A DNA stretch of 64,000 nucleotides from Streptomyces sp. PKU-EA00015 (GCF_013387495.1 NZ_JABZEE010000015.1:1-64000), one strand, 5' to 3'; numbered from the stretch's first letter, positions 51,923-60,774 are shown. Program-made: numbers and translations. The notes: a model not told the origin generated them from the sequence alone.

Positions 51923-52573
51923 GTGGGCCGACCGACCAAGCCGATTCTCAGTCGCGGGCGCATCTGCGCCATGGCGCTGGCGATTGTGGACCGGGACGGG
52001 CTTGCCGAGCTGTCGATGCGAAGGCTCGCGCGGGACCTCGGGGTTCAGGTCTCCTCGCTCTACGAGCACGTCAAGACCAAGGACGATGTCCTCCACGAAG
52101 TCGCCAACACCATCATGGAGGACGTGGACGTCTCCGGCTTCGAGACCGGCGACTGGCGACACGGCGTGGCCTCCTGGGCCCGGTCCTACCGCGCCGCGCT
52201 GGCTGCCCATCCCCAAATCGTCCCGTTCCTGGCCTATGGCCCCGCTCGCCGTGAAGCCTCCCTGCGTCGCGCCGACGCCGTTCACGGCGGCCTCGTCGGC
52301 GCCGGCTGGCCGCCGCGTTATGCCACATTGATCGGTGCCTCGACCAAATACCTGGTGGTCGGGTCCGCGATGAGTTCGTTCGCCGGAGGGTTCGAGGACG
52401 ACGTCCAGGTCTACGTCGAGCGCTACCCGCACCTGGCAGGGGCTCATCGCCTGCGCGACCGCGCAGGCGTGATCGACCGGGACAGCTTCGAACTCGCCCT
52501 GGAGATGTTCCTCGACGGCCTCACCGCATTGCACGTCCGCGTCGCCGCACCCCCGAAACCGGCCGGGTACTGA
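51923..52573 (+). CDS. TetR/AcrR family transcriptional regulator
   Basis: A 216-residue TetR protein. HTH: LSRGRICAMALAIVDRDGLA, then LSMRRLARDLGVQVSSLYEH. The C-terminal domain is of the TetR_C_33/TetR_C-type with FLAYGPARREASLRR. GTG 51923 starts it. Identical palindromes lie on both sides, so it likely represses itself and the DUF485-symporter operon that follows. Confidence 0.9.
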   Translation: MGRPTKPILSRGRICAMALAIVDRDGLAELSMRRLARDLGVQVSSLYEHVKTKDDVLHEVANTIMEDVDVSGFETGDWRHGVASWARSYRAALAAHPQIVPFLAYGPARREASLRRADAVHGGLVGAGWPPRYATLIGASTKYLVVGSAMSSFAGGFEDDVQVYVERYPHLAGAHRLRDRAGVIDRDSFELALEMFLDGLTALHVRVAAPPKPAGY

Positions 52574-52937
52574 TCGCCGCGCAAGACCGCGGCAGCGAAC
52601 CTCGTTTCGGATGCGGAGCGTGACTCTCCGGCGACGTCTTGTCCTGCGCGCCGGAGACCTCTAGGCTCCCGAACCGAACGCCGTTCGGCATTGTCGATGC
52701 CGTCCGGTCATCATTCACTTGTTCGCCCTGGTTCACGGCGGCCGCCCGTGAGCCTGAGGATCGTGGTCGACATCCCTCGCCGACCGAGCAGATCAGGATC
52801 CACAAGGGCTGAGCACATCACTGCGGCACGGCTCGGACACCGAGTGCGTGCTCTGGCTGACACCGACCCGGTCGACTGCCCCTGCGGTGACGCCTCGCCC
52901 TCGCCGCGGCATGCAGCCAAGAGGAGTTGATGTCGTC
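52574..52937. other. Intergenic region before DUF485 gene
   Basis: 364 bases with no gene. The only clear element is the palindrome at 52674-52688. Reading frames here are short and Arg-rich. Confidence 0.5.
52674..52688. promoter_or_regulatory. Candidate TetR operator, copy 2
   Basis: CCGAACG-C-CGTTCGG, also readable as CCGAAC-GCC-GTTCGG, 264 bases above the DUF485 start and 101 bases after the TetR stop. Its arms match those at 51829. Confidence 0.65.
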
Positions 52938-53357
52938 TTGACCAGTCCCTTTGAGCCGTACGAGCGACCGCGCTCATACGCCCCCGATCCCCACGCGCAA
53001 TCCCCTTACTCGCACACCTCTTACTCACAAGCCCCTTACTCGCACACGCCCTACGCGGAGCCGGACCTTCCGACGGACGTCGAGCGGTTGCGCGCGGAGC
53101 GCCGCTCCAAGGTCCTTCCGGTTGCCGCCGCCGTGGTCGGCTTCTATCTGCTCAACGCCCTTCTGGTCAATGTGGCCGGCGGACTGATGGCCGTGAGGCT
53201 GTTCGGTCACCTGAACCTCGGGCTCGTCCTGGCGCTCCTGCAGTGCGTCACCACGCTTCTGGTGTGCCGGTGGTACGGGCGTTACGCCCACAACACCCTG
53301 GATCCGCTGACCGAGAGGGTCCGGGGCGGCCTCCGACCAAGAGGGAGGCGTCGGTGA
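52938..53357 (+). CDS. DUF485 membrane protein
   Basis: A 139-residue protein with a Tyr-Ser-His-Pro repeat tail (residues 10-40; SPYSHTSYSQAPYSHTPYAE) and two membrane spans (VLPVAAAVVGFYLLNALLVN; LNLGLVLALLQCVTTLLVCR). DUF485 proteins (YjcH type) are encoded with ActP-type solute symporters and probably form a complex with them. Start is inferred at TTG 52938 behind GAGGAG; no in-frame ATG or GTG is well placed. Its stop overlaps the symporter start (GTGA). Confidence 0.78.
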   Translation: MTSPFEPYERPRSYAPDPHAQSPYSHTSYSQAPYSHTPYAEPDLPTDVERLRAERRSKVLPVAAAVVGFYLLNALLVNVAGGLMAVRLFGHLNLGLVLALLQCVTTLLVCRWYGRYAHNTLDPLTERVRGGLRPRGRRR

Positions 53358-54952
53358 GCGCCTCTCAGCTCTCTTCCCAGATCGCGCACAACGGAGCAAC
53401 CCTGATCGTCTTCGCGGTCTTCGTCGTCTGCGTCATCCTCATCGCCCTGTGGGGTGCGGCGGACAGCGACACCCCCCGCCGCTTCTTCATCAGCGGCCGC
53501 GAACTGCCCTCCGCGCGCAATGGAATCGCCCTGTTCGGCGACTTCATCTCCGCGGCGACGCTTCTCGGCACTCCGGGGCTCATCGCACTGGCCGGGTTCG
53601 ACGGCATCCCGTATCTGGTGGGGCCCGTGGTGGTCTGGGCCGTCATTCTGCTGGTGGTCGCCGAGCCGTTCCACAACACAGGCCACTACACGGTGGGCGA
53701 CGCGCTGGCGCGCCGGCTGCGGCCGCGGCCCGTACATCTGGCCATGGGTCTCGCCACGTTGGTGATCTCGCTGTTCTACCTCACCGCCCAACTCGTGGGA
53801 GCCGGCGCGCTCGCGGCACCCCTGCTCGGCCTGTCCGGTGAGGCGGCCCAGAACTTCCTGATGGTCTTCCTCGGCGTCCTGATGATCATCTACGTGGCCC
53901 TCAGCGGTATGCACGGTGCTACGCTCGTACAGTTGCTCAAGGCGGCCCTCCTGCTGGTCGCCAGCGTCTTCCTGGCGCTGCTGGTGCTGGCGAAGTTCGG
54001 CTGGAACCCCAGTGACCTGCTGGGAACCGCGGCCCGCCGCAGCGGCGTCGGCGAGGACTTCCTCGCGCCCGGCGCCCGCGCCCAGGGGACCGCTCTGGAA
54101 ACGCTGGACAGACTGAGTCTTCAGCTCGGAGCCCTGATCGGAGCCGCTGGACTCCCACACCTGCTGATGCGCATGTGTGTGGTGCCCTCGGCGCGCGCTG
54201 CCCGGCGCTCAGTGCAGTGGACGGCGGCTTTGACGTGCGTGTTCTGCGTGACCGCAGGGGTATTGGGATTCGGCGCCGCGGCGGTGCTCGGCCCGGAGAC
54301 CATCCTCGCCGGGAGCCCCTCGGGGAACACGGCCACCCTGCTGCTCGCCCACTCCCTCGGCGGGTCGTGGATGCTCACCGTCATGGCCTGCGTGGCATTC
54401 GCCACGATCCTGGCCGTGGTTGCGGGCATCGCTCTCGCCGCCGCGACGTCCGTGGCGCACGACATCTACGGTGTGGTGCTCAAGCGAGGACGCGCGACCG
54501 AGGAGAAGGAACTGCTGGTGGCCCGCTGCGCGGTCGTGCTGATCGGTTGCGCGGCGGTGGGCCTGGCCCTGCTCGCCGAGCGCCTCAACGTCTCCTTCGC
54601 CGCCGGGCTGGCGTTCTCCGTCGCGGCTTCCGCCGTTCTTCCCGCGCTGCTGTACGGCCTGTACTGGCGCGGCTTCACCACCACCGGCGCGCTGTGGAGC
54701 ATTTACGGCGGACTGGTCTCCTCGGTGGGCCTGGCCGTGCTGTCCCCGGCGGTGTCGGGAGCCCCCACCGCGCTGTTCCCGGACATGGACTTCAGCCTGT
54801 TCCCGTTGCAGTACCCCACCATCGTCTCCGCCCCCCTGGGCTTCCTCCTGGGGTGGCTGGGCTCGGTGCTGGGGAGGGACAGGCCGGAGCAGGCCACGTA
54901 CTCCGCGCTCGAGTTGCACACGCTCACGGGCGCGGACGACACCTCCGCCTAG
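53354..54952 (+). CDS. Sodium:solute symporter (ActP-like)
   Basis: A 532-residue, about 13-span SSS (SLC5) transporter of the ActP/YjcG type. RRFFISGRELPSARNGIALF and DFISAATLLGTPGLIALAGF are the family N-terminal marks; SGMHGATLVQLLKAALLLVA and GGLVSSVGLAVLSP occur later. Family members import acetate, pyruvate or propionate with Na+ or H+. GTG 53354 overlaps the DUF485 stop, showing an operon. Confidence 0.92.
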   Translation: MSASQLSSQIAHNGATLIVFAVFVVCVILIALWGAADSDTPRRFFISGRELPSARNGIALFGDFISAATLLGTPGLIALAGFDGIPYLVGPVVVWAVILLVVAEPFHNTGHYTVGDALARRLRPRPVHLAMGLATLVISLFYLTAQLVGAGALAAPLLGLSGEAAQNFLMVFLGVLMIIYVALSGMHGATLVQLLKAALLLVASVFLALLVLAKFGWNPSDLLGTAARRSGVGEDFLAPGARAQGTALETLDRLSLQLGALIGAAGLPHLLMRMCVVPSARAARRSVQWTAALTCVFCVTAGVLGFGAAAVLGPETILAGSPSGNTATLLLAHSLGGSWMLTVMACVAFATILAVVAGIALAAATSVAHDIYGVVLKRGRATEEKELLVARCAVVLIGCAAVGLALLAERLNVSFAAGLAFSVAASAVLPALLYGLYWRGFTTTGALWSIYGGLVSSVGLAVLSPAVSGAPTALFPDMDFSLFPLQYPTIVSAPLGFLLGWLGSVLGRDRPEQATYSALELHTLTGADDTSA

Positions 54953-54970
54953 AAGGCTCATGAAGGTCTT

Positions 54971-55011
54971 GGGTTCTGGCCCCGCCGTGTGAACGGCCGG
55001 GCCGGACCCTT
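54971..55011. terminator. Terminator between convergent genes
   Basis: GGCCC, CCGT and their partners ACGG and GGGCC form an imperfect hairpin (GGTTCTGGCCCCGCCGT against ACGGCCGGGCCGGACC) followed by CTTTTCC. It lies between the symporter and the first DUF4139 gene. Confidence 0.6.
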
Positions 55012-55023
55012 TTCCTTCGGAGC

Positions 55024-56625
55024 TCAGAGCCCGGCGACTTTGGCGCTCGCCGACAGCTCGTAGACCAGGGTGACCGTGCGGTGGCTGCCGAGCGAAGCGA
55101 GATGGGGGTCGCCCCGGACGAAGTCTGAGGGAGGGAGGGTGACGTCCCAGCGGACGATGCCCTCGGCGTCGACCACGTCGGGCGCCGGGGAGCAGGCTTC
55201 CTTGCGCAGGCGTACCTCCACCGCCGAGACCTCCGAGACCGGGATGCGCTCCCGGAGGACGACCACCTGCTCGCCGTTCTCCCCGGGAGCGGAGAACCGG
55301 GACAGGTGAAGCCGGACGGTGCGCGTGACCACGGTCCGCTGGGTGATTCCGGCGGAGTCGCGGGACTCCTCGGCGTGCCGGACCACCCGGTAGTCGTCGG
55401 AGCTGCCGAAGGCGAGCTCGACGGGAGCGCCGGGCGCGGTGAAGTCCAGCGTGCCGCGGCCGCTGAATCCGCCGCCGCGGACCAGGTCCACGGGCCCGGC
55501 GAGCAGGGCATGGCCGGACTCGTTGTCGAACCGCACCACCTGGGTGACCAGCGGGGACAGCTCGGGTGAGCAGGCGTACTCGCTCCTCGCGGCCGAGGTG
55601 ACGGCGGAGAGCGGCACGCGGTGGGCGCGGCCGTCCGCGGGCACGGAGACCGGTGCGGGGGAGTGCAGCACGCGCGCCTCGCCGCCGTCGTCCACCCCCG
55701 GCAGGCCGAGCACCGGGGCGGGGCCGAGGTCCCCGATCTCCTCCTCGCGCAGCTCGACGTCGACCGTGCGGCGCTCAGCGGCAGAGCGGTCCCCCAGCGT
55801 CAGCCGGTCCTCGCCCAGCCGCGGGGGATCTGTGGCCAGCGCCGACCGTGCCGTCGACAACGTCAGCCGTACGTCCGACCAGTCCTCTCCGGTGCGCTGC
55901 CAGACCATCGCGTCGGTCTCCAGCGTCAGGGAGTCACCGTCGAGCACGGCCCGGTAGGCGGGCCGCCACAGCGCACACGGGGTGAGGTGGCTCAGGCGCA
56001 GCCCGACCGGTCCGGCGACCGCCGCCTCCACGGTCAGTTCGATATGGCCGACCAGCTCGGCGGGCTCCTCCTCGGAGAGGTCCAAGGCCCGCTGGGCCTC
56101 GCCGAGTTCAATAGCGAGGTCGGCCAGCCGGGCCTCCACGGTGCGGAGTTGCTCGCCGTACGAGTCGCGTTCGTGGTCCACCCGGTCCAGTTCGCGTGTC
56201 CAGCGGGCCGCTTCGGTCTCCCCGGAGCCGGCGCCTTCGCCGATCTCCCGCAGCAGATCGGCGGCGAGACGGCCGAGCAGGTCGAGGTGGACATGCAGCC
56301 GATCGCGTCGCTGCCCCAGGGCGAGCCGCTCCTCATCGAGCGTGTGCAAGCGGCGGCGCAGGGCCGAGTCGTCGTCGGTGGACGGCAGCGGCCCGCGCGG
56401 CGTCCAGCTGCGGACGATCCGCGCCTCGAGCACGGTCGCCAGGTGATCGGCGGCCAGCTCGGCATGGAGGGTGCGGTCGACGGCCAGCGCACTGACCGGC
56501 CCGAGACGCAGCCGCTGCACCCCGGCCTCCAGGTCGAGCACGAGGGCGCGCTCGATGTGGGCGCGGTCCTCCATGCAGGTGACGGCGGTGACGGGGAGGG
56601 CGATCGGCTTCGGGGCCGTGGACAT
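55024..56625 (-). CDS. DUF4139 / MuiA-like protein
   Basis: A 533-residue protein of the mucoidy inhibitor A-like family. N-terminal DUF4140-type strand set (ALPVTAVTCMEDRAHIERAL), a coiled-coil middle (about residues 100-185), and a DUF4139 beta domain (HLTPCALWRPAYRAVLDGDS; VRFDNESGHALLAGPVDL) ending in VTLVYELSASAKVAGL. Around residue 497-513 the insert SDFVRGDPHLASLGS breaks the usual end (TLPP-RTVTLVYEL) and is encoded by a hairpin repeat. Function unknown. Second gene after its larger paralogue, nine bases apart by stop-to-start. Confidence 0.8.
   Translation of the reverse strand: MSTAPKPIALPVTAVTCMEDRAHIERALVLDLEAGVQRLRLGPVSALAVDRTLHAELAADHLATVLEARIVRSWTPRGPLPSTDDDSALRRRLHTLDEERLALGQRRDRLHVHLDLLGRLAADLLREIGEGAGSGETEAARWTRELDRVDHERDSYGEQLRTVEARLADLAIELGEAQRALDLSEEEPAELVGHIELTVEAAVAGPVGLRLSHLTPCALWRPAYRAVLDGDSLTLETDAMVWQRTGEDWSDVRLTLSTARSALATDPPRLGEDRLTLGDRSAAERRTVDVELREEEIGDLGPAPVLGLPGVDDGGEARVLHSPAPVSVPADGRAHRVPLSAVTSAARSEYACSPELSPLVTQVVRFDNESGHALLAGPVDLVRGGGFSGRGTLDFTAPGAPVELAFGSSDDYRVVRHAEESRDSAGITQRTVVTRTVRLHLSRFSAPGENGEQVVVLRERIPVSEVSAVEVRLRKEACSPAPDVVDAEGIVRWDVTLPPSDFVRGDPHLASLGSHRTVTLVYELSASAKVAGL
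55104..55134 (+). repeat. Second copy of hairpin repeat inside a coding sequence
   Basis: GGGGGTCGCCCCGGACGAAG followed by TCTGAGGGAGG. The part GGACGAAGTCTG-GGGAG matches the copy at 36548-36580 (opposite orientation relative to the window). It encodes the extra loop near the end of the MuiA-like protein. Confidence 0.7.
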
Positions 56626-56633
56626 GGCGTGTG

Positions 56634-58715
56634 TCAGCTCCTGCGGTTGCCGCCGACCAGGGTCTTGCCGGCCGGAATGCGGATCTCGTAGCCGCCGTCG
56701 AGGACGGCGGTGCCGCCGGCGGGCAGGTCCACCCGCCAGACGCGGGTGCCCGGGGCATGGTGCTCGGGCCCCGCGCCCTCCTCGGGTACCGTCCAGTCGG
56801 CCCGTTCCTCGATCCGGACGTCCGGTTCCGAGGTGACCGGCACCCGCTCGCGGACCTCGACGGTGACGGGCATCGCGAGCCGGTTGGCCAGCTCCACGCC
56901 GACCCGGTGGTTGAGCACGGTGGTGTTGTTGCGCAGGCCCGAGGTCGACTCTTGGAGGTTCGTACGGCGGGTGACCCGGATGCCCTCGGCAGGCCCGAGC
57001 CCCACCCGGCGGACACCTCCGGGGGCGAGCGTGGGCAGTGCGGCGGTCAGCAGGAAGTCGTCGCCGACGGTGACCTCCACCGGGCCGGCCAGCAGAGCCT
57101 GGTCGGTGGCGTTGGAGAGCACCAACGTCGCGTACACGGTCTGCTCCACGGACGGCACGCACACGTACTCGGTGCGCAGGCCGACCGGGATCTCGCCGAC
57201 GGTGACGGTGTGCCAGGTGCCGTCCGACGGAATGTCGGCGCGCGCGGCGGCATCGAAGCGGTGGTCGAAGGAATCCGCCGACTCGCGGGGCCGCACGGCG
57301 TGCCCGGGCAGCGGCAGCGCGGCCACCGCCTCGGCGCGGCGGCGGTACTCGGCCGCCACCGCGTCGAAGGGAGCGTAGGGAAACAGCCGGCCTCTGCGAC
57401 CGCCCTGCTCGTCGGGGCCGCACAGGACGAGGGCGGCGTAGTCGAGTTCGGCGCCGCTCGGCTGCGGCGGCCCGGCCGCAGGTGCCGGAGGTGGTGGCGG
57501 ACCGGCCGCAGGTGCCGGAGGCGGTGGCGGTGCAGCACGGCCGGGAGCCGCAGGTGCCATGGCGGCGGGGGCGGCGACGGACCTGCCGCCGGCACCCGGC
57601 CTGCCGCCCGGTCGCGACCGGACCGGCTGTGCGAGGTCGGGCATCCCGCCGCCGAAGACCTCCGGGGAGGCGCCGTCCGCGCCGCCGGGCATCGGGAGCG
57701 CAGGGGGCGGCCCGCCGTAGCCCTGCGGTGGCGGTGGCGGAACGGGGCCGGGCGCGGAGCCGGACCCGACAACCGCGGGTGCGGCGGTCGTGGCAGGGCG
57801 AGGGCCCGCCGAGTCGTACCCGGCGAACAGGTCGGCGAGCCCCGCCGGAGGCTCGCGCCAGCCAGAAGGCGTGGGGGCAGGCTGACGGCGCCCGATCCGG
57901 AGCGAGCGGAGCCTCGGCAGGTCGGTGCGGCGCCGCAGGTCGGCGGTGGCCAAGGCGATGCGCACGCCGGTCCAGTCCTCGCCGGTGCGCTGGGCGACCG
58001 AAGCACGCAGCACCAGACGGCCGCTGCCGTCGCCCTGACGGTGGGTGAGACGGTAGGCCGGCACCCAGACGGCGCCCGGCACCCCGTACTCCAGCTCCAC
58101 TTCCGCGTCACCGGTGCCGTCGAGGGCCAGGACCGCGGAGACCGTGGTCTCCACGTGGGCTGACGGTACGTCGGTGGAGGCGCGGGCCAGCCTGTCCGCG
58201 GCGACGGTGAGCTCGTGCTCGACGCGGTGCAGCGCCTCCTCCAGCTCGACGAGGCGCGTGTGCAGTCCTGCCAGCCGCTCGTCGACGAAGTCGGCGAGCG
58301 TCAGCCACGCATCGACGGGCGTGCGGCGGTGCGGGTCCTCGCGCCTGCGGGCCGGCGGGACCGGGCGCAGGGCCCCGACCTCCTCGATCAGGCTCAGCTG
58401 CCGGTCCCGGCGTCCCCGCGCTGCCGCGCACGCGTTGCGCAGCCGCGAGACCTCGCGTCGCAAGTCGTCGGGCGTGCCCGAGCCGAGCGGCTCGGCTTCG
58501 ACCTCCACCCGGACCTCGGTGACGCGCACCCCGGCGGTGCGAAGGACACGGGCCCGCAGTGAGCCGGGGTCCAGCGAGCGGGGCAGTCCCGTCACCCTCA
58601 CCCGGCCGTCCGGCGGCACGCTGCCACGGGCCAGGCGGCGGCAGACAGCGCCCTGCGCGTACACCACGACCGAATCGAGGGTCGACCCCCACGTCTGTAC
58701 TGTCCCAGCCGTCAT
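56634..58715 (-). CDS. DUF4139 / MuiA-like protein, large paralogue
   Basis: A 693-residue protein with the same DUF4140 / coiled coil / DUF4139 plan as its downstream neighbour. It has a 140-residue Pro/Gly/Ala-rich insertion (about 320-430) that contains two copies of PPPPPAPAAGP. DUF4139 signatures: YGVPGAVWVPAYRLTHRQGD, SVAQRTGEDWTGVRIALATA and, near the end, LNHRVGVELANRLAMPVTVE. ATG 58715 has GCGAGGT close upstream. Two tandem copies suggest a hetero-oligomer. Function unknown. Confidence 0.8.
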   Translation of the reverse strand: MTAGTVQTWGSTLDSVVVYAQGAVCRRLARGSVPPDGRVRVTGLPRSLDPGSLRARVLRTAGVRVTEVRVEVEAEPLGSGTPDDLRREVSRLRNACAAARGRRDRQLSLIEEVGALRPVPPARRREDPHRRTPVDAWLTLADFVDERLAGLHTRLVELEEALHRVEHELTVAADRLARASTDVPSAHVETTVSAVLALDGTGDAEVELEYGVPGAVWVPAYRLTHRQGDGSGRLVLRASVAQRTGEDWTGVRIALATADLRRRTDLPRLRSLRIGRRQPAPTPSGWREPPAGLADLFAGYDSAGPRPATTAAPAVVGSGSAPGPVPPPPPQGYGGPPPALPMPGGADGASPEVFGGGMPDLAQPVRSRPGGRPGAGGRSVAAPAAMAPAAPGRAAPPPPPAPAAGPPPPPAPAAGPPQPSGAELDYAALVLCGPDEQGGRRGRLFPYAPFDAVAAEYRRRAEAVAALPLPGHAVRPRESADSFDHRFDAAARADIPSDGTWHTVTVGEIPVGLRTEYVCVPSVEQTVYATLVLSNATDQALLAGPVEVTVGDDFLLTAALPTLAPGGVRRVGLGPAEGIRVTRRTNLQESTSGLRNNTTVLNHRVGVELANRLAMPVTVEVRERVPVTSEPDVRIEERADWTVPEEGAGPEHHAPGTRVWRVDLPAGGTAVLDGGYEIRIPAGKTLVGGNRRS

Positions 58716-58818
58716 GTACCTCGCCCCCCGCCGCGTCCGTGCTGAGCGAAGCCTACGCCCGAACGGTCCGGCGTCCGCGTCGGCGGCCGATGTCAGTGGC
58801 TCGTCGTACGGTCGGGGC

Positions 58819-59172
58819 ATGAGCACGTCCGCCGAAGTCCGTGAACTCGCCCTCGCCCTGCCGGAGACGACCGAGAAGGAGGCATGGTCCATGCCCACCT
58901 TCCGTGTCGCCGGCAAGATGTTCCTGACCCTGCCCGACGACGAGACGTCGATGGCCGTCCGGTGCCCGAAGGAGGAGCGCGACGAGCTGGTCCTCGCCGA
59001 GCCCGAGAAGTTCTGGGTCGCGGACCACGAGGCGTACTTCGCCTGGGTGCGGGTGCGCCTGGCCGCGCTCGACGACGCTGATGAGCTCCGTGCGATCGTC
59101 GTCGACTCCTGGCGCCAGGCGGCTCCGCCCGGCCTGCTGAAGGCCCACGCCGACCTCCTGCCCCCGGCATAG
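58819..59172 (+). CDS. MmcQ/YjbR family protein
   Basis: A 117-residue small alpha/beta protein of the MmcQ/YjbR (CyaY-like) fold. ELALALPETTEKEAWSMPTF, then RVAGKMFLTLPDD, AVRCPKEERDELVLAEPEKF and VDSWRQAAPPGLLKA are the conserved blocks. Possibly binds DNA or a metabolite. ATG 58819 follows GGTCGGGGC. It diverges from the MuiA-like operon, 103 bases apart. Confidence 0.88.
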   Translation: MSTSAEVRELALALPETTEKEAWSMPTFRVAGKMFLTLPDDETSMAVRCPKEERDELVLAEPEKFWVADHEAYFAWVRVRLAALDDADELRAIVVDSWRQAAPPGLLKAHADLLPPA

Positions 59173-59327
59173 CGGGCCGACCGTCTCACCGAGCGGTCCC
59201 CGGCAGGAGTTGCCACTCCCTTGACCGGCCATCCCTCGCTGAGAGCGAGCGCATTTCTGCCGTAGCGGCCGGGGCCGAGGTGTCAGGGGCAGTTCGGCGA
59301 CGGGGTGACGCCGACTAGGAGAGAACC

Positions 59328-59705
59328 GTGCGACAGCGGGTGTCCGCCCCGTCGCGTGGCTCTCGTCTCAGCGCTGGCCACCCTGGCCTCTACAGGCTTG
59401 CCCGCCGAGGTGCATGGCTTGCGTGGCGGCGGAACTCGCCGTCCCTGCCTGGGCAGACCAGCGGCATGGCGTTCAAGCGCCGCTGCACCAGCGGCGGTAC
59501 GGACAGCTTCGCACTCGTCACGATCTCGGGCGGCGCCACCTGCTCGGGCATCCCGAACGGCACGTACACCGACGCCGTCACCGGCGACGTGCGGACCGTC
59601 ACCAACGGCACCCTCTCCGTCGCCGCACCCGGCAAGGGCAACCTGCGGGTGTACGTCCTCAACGGCACCGGCAAGATCGGCACTGCCGGACCCTACCTGA
59701 AGTAG
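59328..59705 (+). pseudogene. Remnant with alpha-amylase-like C-terminal domain
   Basis: The last 70 codons (ATCSGIPNGTYTDAVTGDVR, then TVTNGTLSVAAPGKGNLRVY and VLNGTGKIG) are the usual C-terminal beta domain end of secreted Streptomyces alpha-amylases (the GTYxDAVTG ... GNLRVYVLNG type). The N-terminal 55 codons of this frame make no sense, and hydrophobic signal-like sequence (RVALVSALATLASTGLPA) lies in another frame at 59353 onward. So a frameshifted or truncated gene is likely. It has no catalytic barrel. A small genuine secreted protein is possible but less likely. Confidence 0.5.
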
Positions 59706-59715
59706 CGCACCCCGT

Positions 59716-59746
59716 ACGGGGCGGCCGTCACTCTCGGCCGCCCCGT
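59716..59746 (+). terminator. Perfect hairpin
   Basis: Twelve-base arms ACGGGGCGGCCG and complement, seven-base loop, 11 bases after the preceding stop. It also faces the end of the TetR gene on the minus strand. Confidence 0.75.
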
Positions 59747-59810
59747 CGGTCTCGGCACGTCGGGCCGACCGTTTCCCCGTCCGGCCCCGCTCCCCCTCCT
59801 TGCGCGACCG

Positions 59811-60383
59811 TCACGACAGCCGGGCGCGGTGCAGGGAGATGAGCAGCCGCCAGATCTGGTGGGCGACGCGCTCCGAGGTGCCGTCGACGAGGCCGTGCAG
59901 CCAGTCGGCGAGCACCCCCGCGAAGGTCGCGGCCACGGCCGAGGCGATCAGTGCGGGCTCCGGGGCACCGACCAGGCTGCGTTCGGCGAGGCTGCGGGCG
60001 CGCAGGTCCCGGTGGAGCACGAGGCCGAGCGGTCCACCGCCCCCCGGACGCAGCAGGGCCCGGTAGAGGGGTGCGTGCGGGGTGAGACCGGTGAAGAAGT
60101 CGAGGAGCGCGGGCGGCGGGGACGCCGGGTCGGGCGTGCCGCGCCAGGCGTGCAGGGCGTCCACCGCGTCGCGTACCACGTCTGCGCAGGCGTCGACGGC
60201 GAGTGCCTCCAGGTCGCCGTAATGGAGGTAGAAGGTGGCGCGGCCGACGCCGGCCTTGCGGACCAGTGCGGCGATGCTCACCTCGGCCAGCGGGCGCTGC
60301 GCGCACTCGTCGAGGAGGGCCCGGCGCAGCTTGGCCCGTGTCCTGGCCGCCCGGGGGTCCTCGGGCGTACTGGCCACCTGCAT
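59811..60383 (-). CDS. TetR family transcriptional regulator
   Basis: A 190-residue regulator. HTH: TRAKLRRALLDECAQRPLAE, then VSIAALVRKAGVGRATFYLH. The C-terminal domain (LYRALLRPGGGGPLGLVLHR) is of the TetR_C_33/TetR_C-like kind with a hinge. ATG 60383 shares a base with the stop of the DUF1304 gene (TGATG), so the two are translationally coupled. The inverted repeat at 60775-60813 ahead of the operon is its probable operator. Confidence 0.9.
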   Translation of the reverse strand: MQVASTPEDPRAARTRAKLRRALLDECAQRPLAEVSIAALVRKAGVGRATFYLHYGDLEALAVDACADVVRDAVDALHAWRGTPDPASPPPALLDFFTGLTPHAPLYRALLRPGGGGPLGLVLHRDLRARSLAERSLVGAPEPALIASAVAATFAGVLADWLHGLVDGTSERVAHQIWRLLISLHRARLS

Positions 60384-60745
60384 CACCGGCTCAGCAGGAC
60401 GGCGGCGAGGGCGAGCGTCCCGGGCAGCGCCTGGGCGAACAGGATGCGGCGGTTGGCGGTGGCGGCGCCGTACAGCCCGGCGACCACCACGCAGCTGAGG
60501 AAGAAGATCTGGACCCGGTACCCCGTCGGATCCTCCGCGATCAGGCCCCAGACGAGTCCTGCGGCCAGGAAGCCGTTGTAGAGGCCCTGGTTGGCGGCCA
60601 TCGGCGCGGTGGCCCTGGCCATGTCGGCGTCGAAGCCGGACAGGCCGCGCCCCGGCTTCTTCTCCCACAGGAACATCTCCAGAACCAGGATGTACGCGTG
60701 CAAGGCGGCCACCAGGCCCACCAGCACGTTCGCCGTCGTCTCCAT
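60383..60745 (-). CDS. DUF1304 membrane protein
   Basis: A 120-residue, four-span inner-membrane protein. VLVGLVAALHAYILVLEMFL, APMAANQGLYNGFLAAGLVW and VQIFFLSCVVVAGLYGAATA are the conserved blocks of DUF1304. Function unknown; homologues are often paired with TetR or near epoxide enzymes. ATG 60745 is placed eight bases after GGAG; ATG 60751 is too close. First of the two-gene operon. Confidence 0.88.
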   Translation of the reverse strand: METTANVLVGLVAALHAYILVLEMFLWEKKPGRGLSGFDADMARATAPMAANQGLYNGFLAAGLVWGLIAEDPTGYRVQIFFLSCVVVAGLYGAATANRRILFAQALPGTLALAAVLLSR

Positions 60746-60774
60746 CGACATCTCCGATCATCGCGTCCATGATT

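Noticed and set aside
56634..58715. DNA repeats around 57.46-57.53 kb as a regulatory array
   Set aside because: They encode the Pro-Ala repeat of the DUF4139 protein and stay in frame.
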